DNA of 23,531 bases from Bacteroidota bacterium (GTDB lineage: Bacteria > Bacteroidota > Bacteroidia > Flavobacteriales_D > Crocinitomicaceae), in contig VGMK01000009.1 in the NCBI GenBank assembly GCA_016866375.1, positions 1 through 23,531 of the forward strand, written 5' to 3'. The translations under genes were made by a program, and so were the position numbers. Of this stretch, positions 1 to 7,267 are shown piece by piece (within the stretch, counting starts at the first letter, position 1; the number at the start of each line of letters is the position of its first letter). The notes beneath the pieces were generated by a model. It worked only from the letters and a program-made list of their open reading frames with translations. It had not been told where the DNA came from and did no database searches.

Positions 1-2033
1 TGCATTTTCTTTATCCTGAAAGGTTGTGGTTTTTGTTGCTACTAACGATTCCTATTATCATACATTTATTTCATTTCAGGAGACAAAAAACACTTTTCTT
101 TTCCTCGCTTCGCTTCATTAAGTTTATCGAACAAGAGAACAAATCGATGCGAAAACTAAAATATATTTTGGTATTGATTTCTAGAATTAGTTTACTGAGT
201 TTAGCGATTATGGCCTTTGCACAACCCACATTCCAGAAAATTGAAAACATCCCGAATTCAGGTGCCAATATTTTATCAATTTATATTGACAATTCTTTTT
301 CTATGAGTGCCAAAGGAACTGAAGGAGAATTGCTCTCAGAGGCACGAGAAACAGCAAAAAGGCTGATTGAAAAAACTCCTGAAAATACCCTAGTTTTCAT
401 ATGTTCAAATAATTTAGATGCCACAGAACAACGATTACTTACCAAGGCAGAAGCTTTTAATTATATAGAAAAATTGACGTTTAGCCCCCTTACTAGGTCG
501 ATCGGCGATGTCATAAATTGGCAAAAGAATTTTATTTTAAAAGAAAACAGCGAACAAAGAAAAATTGGGAGAGTTACTCATGTAATTCTTAGTGACTTTC
601 AGTCAATTTCTTCAAAAGTTGAAAATCAAAATGAGGTGAATAATGCCTATCACCTCGTAAAATTCACCCCTCAAAGTACTACTAATCTTACAATAGACAG
701 TGTTTGGTTTGAAAATCCAATACACAAAGTAGGGTTTCGAAATGAAATTTTCGTGCGCATCCAAAACATTTCAAATGAGGATGCCTTAAATTCTGAGGTA
801 AAACTCACGATTAATGGCGCAGAGCGCTCAACATTTTTGGATATTCCTGCAAAAAACAAATTCACAACTTCCTTTAAATTAACGGAAACATCCAATGGCT
901 TAAAGATTGGCAAATTCAGTGTCAATGACAAACAATTATTTTGGGATGACGATTTCTATTTCTCCTATACCGTTAATACAAAAGCATCGGTGCTTATATT
1001 GAATGGTGAGAACGCTTCTACGGCTACTTCTAAAGCCTATGATATTGAACCCTTTTTTACCACTACAATTTTGGCGGAACAATCTTTTACTAAAGCCACA
1101 TTAGACAACATCGACCTACTTGTTCTCAATGGCCTAAACAATCCTACCTCTGGATTGATTAACGACACGAAAGAATTTATGACTAACGGCGGTAGCATCC
1201 TGATAATTCCTGGGGAAAATATTGATTTTCAGTCAATAAATAAACTATTTACCGAACTTAATTTACCAAATTTCGGAACTAAAAGTTCCAATGCCTCTCG
1301 AATACAAACTGTTGAATTTAAAGATGTATTTTTTTCTGGAATCTTTGAAAAAGAAAACCCAAATCTAACCATGCCGAGTGTTGCAAATTACTTTACATTA
1401 AAAAATTTCATTTCATATAAAACCTTGCTTGCCTTGCGTAATAATCAGGCATTACTCGTGAAAAACGATAAAAGGGCATATTTATTTACAACAGCCTTGC
1501 AAGACAACTTTAGCGGTTTAGCCTTCAATGCAATATTTCCTACCGTATTATTGAGAATTGCAGAATTAAGTGTACGTAACTTACCTCTTTACGCATCAAT
1601 TGGAATTGATAATGCTATTTTGCTTCCGTTGAAATCAGTGAGTGAAACAGCAATCAGACTGAAGGGTAAAGAGGGGGATTACATTCCTACTCAAAAGAAG
1701 AGGATAAATCAGATTATATTTTCTTTGACAGGTCCTGAGGCCACGGAAAAGTTAAAAGCTGGAAATTATGAAGTCTTGGGAGAGGATCAACTCGGTAATT
1801 TATCCGTGAACTATAATAGAGTGGAGAGTGATGCCTCCTCAAAAAATAAAGAAGAAATAATTTCACTTTTCAAAAATGCTGGAATAAAAAATATTACCTT
1901 TAATGAGGTAAGGAATGGTGAGAAAGCAACCGCACTCGAACTTGAGAACTCAAGTGACTTATGGAGATACTTTCTCATTTTTTCTCTTCTATTTATTTTT
2001 GTTGAAATGGCACTCTTAAAATTCATGAAATAG
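1..2033 (+). CDS. BatA-like membrane protein with vWA-type domain (first base missing)
   Basis: Bacteroidota BatA/aerotolerance-type protein anchored in the inner membrane; the function of this family is poorly defined. The window opens with TG followed in frame by codons for HFLYPER and then LWFLLLL. HFLYPE is the usual start of the BatA N-terminal double-transmembrane domain, so the true ATG almost certainly begins one base before the window and the protein is about 677 residues. The TTG at 24 is therefore an internal Leu codon. Visible parts: first hydrophobic helix, then the HLFHFRR motif, a second helix around residues 53-74, and a vWA-like region with YIDNSFSM, an intact DxSxS metal-site motif (about D97, S99, S101), and a later LSDFQS. 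A long middle region follows, and a final membrane helix precedes the C-terminus. The TAG stop is one base before the next ATG, suggesting cotranscription with the dihydroorotase homologue. Confidence 0.85.
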   Translation, partial: HFLYPERLWFLLLLTIPIIIHLFHFRRQKTLFFSSLRFIKFIEQENKSMRKLKYILVLISRISLLSLAIMAFAQPTFQKIENIPNSGANILSIYIDNSFSMSAKGTEGELLSEARETAKRLIEKTPENTLVFICSNNLDATEQRLLTKAEAFNYIEKLTFSPLTRSIGDVINWQKNFILKENSEQRKIGRVTHVILSDFQSISSKVENQNEVNNAYHLVKFTPQSTTNLTIDSVWFENPIHKVGFRNEIFVRIQNISNEDALNSEVKLTINGAERSTFLDIPAKNKFTTSFKLTETSNGLKIGKFSVNDKQLFWDDDFYFSYTVNTKASVLILNGENASTATSKAYDIEPFFTTTILAEQSFTKATLDNIDLLVLNGLNNPTSGLINDTKEFMTNGGSILIIPGENIDFQSINKLFTELNLPNFGTKSSNASRIQTVEFKDVFFSGIFEKENPNLTMPSVANYFTLKNFISYKTLLALRNNQALLVKNDKRAYLFTTALQDNFSGLAFNAIFPTVLLRIAELSVRNLPLYASIGIDNAILLPLKSVSETAIRLKGKEGDYIPTQKKRINQIIFSLTGPEATEKLKAGNYEVLGEDQLGNLSVNYNRVESDASSKNKEEIISLFKNAGIKNITFNEVRNGEKATALELENSSDLWRYFLIFSLLFIFVEMALLKFMK

Positions 2034-2034
2034 T

Positions 2035-3294
2035 ATGAGAATTTTACTAAAAAAAGCAAATGTAGTCGATGAAACCTCTCCATACAATGGAAAAAATCTG
2101 GATATTTTAATTGAAAATGGTATTATCACTGATATAAAAAATGAGATACATACTGAAAATGCAACTCAAATTATATCTCAAAATCTTCATGTATCCCCGG
2201 GTTGGGTTGATCTAAAGTCAGCTTTTGGCGACCCAGGGTTTGAGCACAAAGAGACCATTGAATCAGGTTTAGACACCGCTGCTGCAGGGGGTTATACACA
2301 TATTTGTAGTTTACCAAAAACAGCACCGGTTTGCGATAACAAAACAGTCATTGACTATCAGCTAACAAAAGCAGCTCATCATGCGGTGCAACTACACCCA
2401 ATGGGAGCCATTACCAAGGAAATGAAAGGTGAGGAGCTTGCAGAAATGTTTGACATGATGCAAGCGGGTGCAAGGTTATTTACAGATGACCTCAATCCTC
2501 TGCAAACTGGCATGCTTCAACGGGCCCTGCTTTATTCAAAAAACTTAAACGCTACGATTTGTTTGGCTGTAAGGGACGAAGATTTATCGAGAAATGCACT
2601 GGTGCACGAAGGCATCTCCTCAACGCGAACTGGTATGAAAGCCGATCCGTCTGTAAGTGAGGTAATTCAATTAGAAAAAATAATACGAATGCTCGAGTAT
2701 ACGGAAACAAATGCTCACATATCAGGAATTTCAACAAAAGAGGGCGTAGAAATTGTCAAAAATGCTAAAAAACGCGGTTTACATGTGACGTGTGACGTAA
2801 ATCTCATGAATGTTTTATATACTGAAAATGATGTATTAAATTTTGATAACTTAATGAAAGTACTCCCTGTTCTCCGTTCAAACAGCGATCGCGAGCACAT
2901 TATTGCAGGAATAATGGATGGAACAATTGATGCTATAACAAGTGATCACCGTCCCGTTGATGCAGAGGAAAAAGAATTGGAATTTGATAGTGCCTCCTTC
3001 GGATGTTATCAACTTCAAACCGTATTTTCCTCACTAAATACATACTCCAAGATTTCTTTAGACAAAATTATTCATATTCTATCCCAAAAATCACGCAAGA
3101 TAGCAATGATTGATTACGATCCTATCGATATCGGAAATTCAGTAGACCTTACGCTTTTTGATCCATCAGTTAAATGGATATATACGAAAGAAAATAATTT
3201 CAGTAGACACCCATATTCACCGCATTTGAATAAAGAATTTACTGGAAAAGTATTGGGCATCATCCGAAATTTGGACTTCATTTTTATCGAATAA
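2035..3294 (+). CDS. Dihydroorotase homologue, probably non-catalytic (metal ligands lost)
   Basis: Amidohydrolase-fold protein of the class I dihydroorotase family, 419 residues, the usual family length. Family landmarks are clear: PGWVD near 55-59, GDPGFEHKETIESG at 65-78, AAAGGYTHICSLPKTAPV near 82-99, FTDD at 149-152, IST-KEGVEI near 232-240 and TSDHRP at 302-307. However, the DxHxH zinc motif reads D59-L-K-S-A, the His of the usual HAED segment is absent in LAVRDED (177-183), and the HIcHvST ligand is G231 (HISGIST). Only D304 of the usual active-site set remains. Dihydroorotase activity is therefore unlikely. In some bacteria non-catalytic dihydroorotase paralogues support aspartate transcarbamoylase assembly, and that is a plausible but unproven role here. 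It sits 1 bp after the BatA-like gene and 1 bp before the methyltransferase. Automated annotation would probably call it PyrC. Confidence 0.85.
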   Translation: MRILLKKANVVDETSPYNGKNLDILIENGIITDIKNEIHTENATQIISQNLHVSPGWVDLKSAFGDPGFEHKETIESGLDTAAAGGYTHICSLPKTAPVCDNKTVIDYQLTKAAHHAVQLHPMGAITKEMKGEELAEMFDMMQAGARLFTDDLNPLQTGMLQRALLYSKNLNATICLAVRDEDLSRNALVHEGISSTRTGMKADPSVSEVIQLEKIIRMLEYTETNAHISGISTKEGVEIVKNAKKRGLHVTCDVNLMNVLYTENDVLNFDNLMKVLPVLRSNSDREHIIAGIMDGTIDAITSDHRPVDAEEKELEFDSASFGCYQLQTVFSSLNTYSKISLDKIIHILSQKSRKIAMIDYDPIDIGNSVDLTLFDPSVKWIYTKENNFSRHPYSPHLNKEFTGKVLGIIRNLDFIFIE

Positions 3295-3295
3295 A

Positions 3296-3856
3296 ATGAA
3301 CAAAAGAAAATTTCTCCAACGCTTTCTGAAGCAAAGAAAAACAGTGGGTGCCATGGCTCCAAGTTCAATTTTTTTGGCAAAAAAAATGTTGAGTAGAGTA
3401 GATTTTAATAAGGTAAGATTGATTGTTGAACTTGGTCCAGGAACAGGAGTATTTACAGAAAAAATCATAGCAGAGATGAACGAGGAAACCCGTCTTCTCG
3501 TGATTGAATTAGATGACGTTTTTTACGAGCTACTGAGGGAAAAAATACAACATCCAAATGTGGAAATAGTGAAAGCGTCCGCTACTGATTTGCTTAATCT
3601 TCTTACCGAAAGGAATATTGAATCTGTTGATTTAATAATATCCTCCCTTCCCCTAGCAAACTTCTCTTCAGCGCTTAAGTCGACTATTCTGGCGTCTTGT
3701 AAACAATCCTTGACAAAAAATAATGGTCAGTTTGTACAATTCCAATATACGCTTCGATCCCACCGCTTGTTAAAAAGAGTTTTTCCCAATGTAGTTGTGG
3801 ATTTCACAGTACTTAATTTACCTCCTGCCTTTGTTTACTCTTGTAAAGTTAATTAG
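3296..3856 (+). CDS. PmtA/KsgA-like SAM-dependent methyltransferase
   Basis: Small class I methyltransferase of 186 residues, matching the length and motif order of the phospholipid N-methyltransferase (PmtA-like) family. Visible motifs: VGAMAPSSIFLAKKM at 17-31, the pre-domain signature of these enzymes; the SAM-binding loop VELGPGTGVF at 44-53; the acidic strand-2 residue E71 in VIELD; and the post-domain SSLPLANF at 116-123, followed by QFQYT. The last two resemble PmtA more than the NLPY motif of KsgA/Erm rRNA dimethylases. A role in methylating phosphatidylethanolamine or another aminolipid is the best inference, but the substrate cannot be read from the sequence. The ATG follows the stop of the preceding gene by 1 bp, so it is most likely translated from the same transcript as the BatA-like and dihydroorotase-like genes. 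Confidence 0.75.
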   Translation: MNKRKFLQRFLKQRKTVGAMAPSSIFLAKKMLSRVDFNKVRLIVELGPGTGVFTEKIIAEMNEETRLLVIELDDVFYELLREKIQHPNVEIVKASATDLLNLLTERNIESVDLIISSLPLANFSSALKSTILASCKQSLTKNNGQFVQFQYTLRSHRLLKRVFPNVVVDFTVLNLPPAFVYSCKVN

Positions 3857-3868
3857 CTTCCTTTTAGC

Positions 3869-3876
3869 TATCTTTG
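3869..3876 (+). promoter_or_regulatory. Bacteroidota-type -7 promoter element for the ABC-F gene
   Basis: TATCTTTG matches the Bacteroidota primary sigma-factor -7 consensus TAnnTTTG exactly and sits 13 bp before the ABC-F ATG, within the 33-bp gap after the methyltransferase stop. A TTG at 3841-3843 is the nearest -33 candidate, but its spacing of about 25 bp is longer than usual. Transcription would start only several bases before the ATG, giving a very short leader. Confidence 0.5.
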
Positions 3877-3889
3877 TATAAAAAATCGC

Positions 3890-5512
3890 ATGCTTTCGGT
3901 CAATAATCTTTCTCTTCAATTTGGAAAACGTATACTTTTCGATGATGTGAATGCTAAATTCGTTAACGGAAACTGCTATGGTGTGATAGGGGCTAATGGT
4001 GCAGGAAAATCTACATTTTTAAAAATATTAACAGGAGACCAAGACCCAAGCACCGGAAGAGTCGAATTGGAACCTGGCAAACGAATGGCGGTTTTAAAAC
4101 AAGACCACTTTGAATTTAATCGCATACAGGTTTTACAGACTGTAATCATGGGACACAAGCGTCTTTTCGAAATTATGGATGAAAAAGATTCATTGTATGC
4201 AAAGCCTGATTTTTCAGAGGAGGATGGAATGAAAACAGCTGAACTTGAGGCTGAGTTTGCTGATCTCGAAGGATGGAATGCAGAAACCGATGCGGCTACC
4301 CTACTCTCTAATTTAGGCATCAGTGAGGATAAACACTATTTAACGATGGAAGATTTATCCAATGACATGAAAGTTAGGGTGCTTTTGGCGCAAGCTTTAT
4401 TTGGAAATCCCGATGTGTTGATTTTGGATGAACCAACAAATGACCTCGATATAAAGACAATAAGTTGGCTTGAAGACTTTCTTCTTGATTTCAGAAATAC
4501 TGTAATTGTTGTTTCTCACGACAGGCATTTTCTTGATACAGTGTGTACACATATTTGTGACATTGATTTTGGAAAGATTAATTTATATACGGGTAACTAC
4601 AGCTTTTGGTATCAGTCCTCTCAACTTGCAGCAAGACAGCGTGCCGACAAGAACAAGAAAGCAGAGGAAAAGAAAAAAGAGTTAATGGATTTTATATCCA
4701 GGTTTTCAGCAAATGCAGCAAAATCTAAACAGGCAACAAGCAGAAGAAAGATGTTGGAGAACCTCGATTTAGAGGAAATTAAACCTTCTTCTCGTCGATA
4801 CCCGGGTATTACTTTTCATCAAGAACGGGATGCAGGAAATCAGCTACTCTCTATTGATAATTTATCTAAATCAGCAGATGGTATTAAGCTATTCAGTGCG
4901 CTTAACCTAATTGTGAATAAAGGCGATAAAATTGCCTTTATTTCAAAAAATTCAGTTGCCTTAACTGCTTTTTTTGAAATTCTTACAAGAAACAGCAAAG
5001 CTGATGGCGGTGAATTTACATTCGGAACTACAATATCCACAGCGTATTTACCAAATGCCAATCATAGTTATTTCGGATTAAAAGTTTCGTTAATTGATTG
5101 GTTAAGGCAGTATGCACAGACTGATGAGGAACGCGAAGAAGTTTATTTAAGGACTTTCTTGGGACGCATGTTATTTACCGGGGAAGAGGCTATGAAACAT
5201 GCAACAGTGCTATCAGGAGGAGAAAAAGTGAGGTGTATGTTGTCAAAAATGATGTTAGCCAAGGCAAATTTATTATTGATGGATGAACCAACAAATCATC
5301 TTGATTTGGAGTCAATTACTGCATTGAACAATGCAATGAAAGAATTTCATGGCACCTTACTATTCACCTCACACGATCACGAACTAGTAAATACTGTTGC
5401 AAATCGCATCATTGAACTAACACCCAATGGTATTATCGATAAAATGATGACTTACGACGAATATTTAGCCGACGAAAGAATCCAAGAACTACAACAAGAG
5501 CTTTATGCCTAG
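3890..5512 (+). CDS. ABC-F family ATPase (YbiT-like), degenerate second ATP site
   Basis: Soluble, ribosome-associated-type ABC-F protein of 540 residues with two ATPase domains and no membrane segment. Domain 1: Walker A GANGAGKST at 34-42, a degenerate signature LSNDMKVRV at 156-164, Walker B LILDEP with D180-E181, and switch His210. A charged linker at about 242-315, rich in Lys/Glu/Arg, corresponds to the ABC-F interdomain linker. Domain 2: the Walker A position reads ISKNSVALTAFF (351-362) and lacks the GK(S/T) core, while the signature LSGGE (441-445), Walker B LLMDEP (D465-E466) and switch His495 are intact. YbiT is the closest family subgroup by length and by the LAQALFGNPDVLILDEPTND block. 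It probably acts on translating ribosomes. It has its own promoter motif at 3869-3876 and overlaps the M61 gene by 8 bp. Confidence 0.9.
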   Translation: MLSVNNLSLQFGKRILFDDVNAKFVNGNCYGVIGANGAGKSTFLKILTGDQDPSTGRVELEPGKRMAVLKQDHFEFNRIQVLQTVIMGHKRLFEIMDEKDSLYAKPDFSEEDGMKTAELEAEFADLEGWNAETDAATLLSNLGISEDKHYLTMEDLSNDMKVRVLLAQALFGNPDVLILDEPTNDLDIKTISWLEDFLLDFRNTVIVVSHDRHFLDTVCTHICDIDFGKINLYTGNYSFWYQSSQLAARQRADKNKKAEEKKKELMDFISRFSANAAKSKQATSRRKMLENLDLEEIKPSSRRYPGITFHQERDAGNQLLSIDNLSKSADGIKLFSALNLIVNKGDKIAFISKNSVALTAFFEILTRNSKADGGEFTFGTTISTAYLPNANHSYFGLKVSLIDWLRQYAQTDEEREEVYLRTFLGRMLFTGEEAMKHATVLSGGEKVRCMLSKMMLAKANLLLMDEPTNHLDLESITALNNAMKEFHGTLLFTSHDHELVNTVANRIIELTPNGIIDKMMTYDEYLADERIQELQQELYA

Positions 5513-7241
5513 CTCTGTTTGTTATTCCTTTTCCTTATCAAATGCAGCACAAAATTTCGTGGATATTCATGTTACCATGCCAACAAGTGATTCATCCATT
5601 TTAGTTCATGTGCCATCTTGGCGCCCAGGAAGATACGAATTGGGGAATTTCTCAAAAAATATAAGATGTATTGTTGCACACGATAAAAAAAAGAGGCCAC
5701 TCCATGTTCGAAAGGTTGACAGAAATTCGTGGGAGATAAACGGTATTGAAGGAAACGAAATATACATCAACTACCAGTATTATGCAAATGAACTCAACGC
5801 AGGTTCCACTTATACAGATGGAACCTACTTGTATGTGAATCCTGTGAATTGTGCGCTCTATTCTTTAGAAACCTGTCATTTAGCATGTGAAATAGCATTA
5901 GATATACCCGAAGTATGGAAGGTTGCAGGCGTCCGTCTTGCTGATGGTAAATTTACCTGCACGAATTTTGATAAATTGGCCGATTCTCCGTTTATAGCCT
6001 CACCCTTTTTAGAACAAAAAAACTATTCTGTCGGGGAAAGTAATTTCATTGTTTGGTTCCATCAGCAACAGCATATTCCTTGGGAAAAGGTAATAAATGA
6101 CTTCACAAAATTTTCTGAAAAATTAATAAGTGCTTTTGGAGAATTACCTGCTGCACGTTATGAATTTATGATTCTTTCTTTGCCCTTTTCGGCTTACCAT
6201 GGGGTCGAACATCTTGAAAGCACAGTAATTACATTAGGACCTTCTTACGAAATCTTTGGTTCCTTGTACACTGAACTCTTGGGCGTGTCTTGCCATGAAT
6301 TATACCACGTCTGGAATGTCAAATCCATTCGTCCAATCGAAATGCTTCCATATGACTTCTCACGTGAGAATTATTCTCAATTAGGTTTTATTTACGAGGG
6401 AATTACCACTTATTTCGGAGATTTATTTCTCGTGAAATCAGGGGTTTTTTCTCCTTCGCAATACCTAAAGGAATTAAGCGAACAGTTCCAAAAACATATG
6501 GATAATTTTGGAAGAAGAAATTATTCTCTGGCAGATTCTTCAATCGACACTTGGGTTGACGGATATGTCCCAGGGATTCCAGAAAGAAAAATTTCAATCT
6601 ATACAGAAGGATGTTTATTTGCTTTTTATTTAGATCTTTCGATTCTGAATATAACTCGGCAGACAAAAAATTTACAATCGGTTATGACCTTGTTGTTCCA
6701 ACAATACGCAAAGCAAAATAAAGGCATCGACTTCAAAATTTTTTGTCAATGTATTACTGAAATTTGTGGTATCGATCTTTCAGACAAAATTGGTAACTTA
6801 ATTTTTAAACCTACAGATTTTATTCACGAACTCAAACCAATATTGGATCAATTGGGTCTTGAATTATCGAATAGCATAGGAAATGTATCCGAAAAACTTT
6901 TAGGTGTTAAGACTTTATTTTCCAATGGAAATTATTTGATTACATCACTTCATCCTGACGGAACGGCTTTCAAACATGGAATGCGCGTTGGTGATGAAAT
7001 TTATGCAATAAATAAGATCAAAATCAAAGGAGACCTCGAAAAATGGATCGCCTATTTTGGTCAGAATCCATTAATAATTTCAATTTTACGCAATGGTAAA
7101 CTTTTCGATATTGAAATTAATGAATTTTCAACTTTCGGGTTTGAACAAATTGCCATTACCCCTAAAACCAACATTACTCAAGAGCAAATTTATCTTTTCG
7201 ATTCGTGGCTTGGATTACCAAAGGGAGAGCTAATTTGCTAA
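5505..7241 (+). CDS. M61-family metallopeptidase with C-terminal PDZ domain
   Basis: Zinc metallopeptidase of the M61 (glycyl aminopeptidase) family, 578 residues. The N-terminal beta-rich domain starts with a family-typical stretch ending VPSWRPGRYELGNFSKNI (36-53). The catalytic domain carries GVEHLEST (233-240) and the zinc motif HELYH (H264, E265, H268) followed by VWNVKSIRP. The third ligand is probably E298 in YEGITTYF. A PDZ-like domain lies at about 467-535, including PDGTAFKHGMRVGDEIYAIN. No signal peptide or membrane helix is visible, so the enzyme is probably cytoplasmic, or is exported by a route not visible here. The ATG lies inside the last codons of the ABC-F gene (8-bp overlap, different frame), implying translational coupling. 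The catalytic set looks complete. Confidence 0.9.
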   Translation: MPSSVCYSFSLSNAAQNFVDIHVTMPTSDSSILVHVPSWRPGRYELGNFSKNIRCIVAHDKKKRPLHVRKVDRNSWEINGIEGNEIYINYQYYANELNAGSTYTDGTYLYVNPVNCALYSLETCHLACEIALDIPEVWKVAGVRLADGKFTCTNFDKLADSPFIASPFLEQKNYSVGESNFIVWFHQQQHIPWEKVINDFTKFSEKLISAFGELPAARYEFMILSLPFSAYHGVEHLESTVITLGPSYEIFGSLYTELLGVSCHELYHVWNVKSIRPIEMLPYDFSRENYSQLGFIYEGITTYFGDLFLVKSGVFSPSQYLKELSEQFQKHMDNFGRRNYSLADSSIDTWVDGYVPGIPERKISIYTEGCLFAFYLDLSILNITRQTKNLQSVMTLLFQQYAKQNKGIDFKIFCQCITEICGIDLSDKIGNLIFKPTDFIHELKPILDQLGLELSNSIGNVSEKLLGVKTLFSNGNYLITSLHPDGTAFKHGMRVGDEIYAINKIKIKGDLEKWIAYFGQNPLIISILRNGKLFDIEINEFSTFGFEQIAITPKTNITQEQIYLFDSWLGLPKGELIC

Positions 7242-7267
7242 GAAACTTTTTCTATGTTTTTCGTTTA

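Noticed and set aside
24..26. TTG as the start of the first gene
   Set aside because: The frame is open to the window edge and encodes HFLYPER directly upstream, which fits the conserved BatA N-terminus starting at an ATG one base outside.
7205..7207. ATG at 7205 as the start of the secreted protein
   Set aside because: It lies 37 bp inside the M61 gene and adds 21 residues in front of a well-formed signal peptide that begins at 7268.
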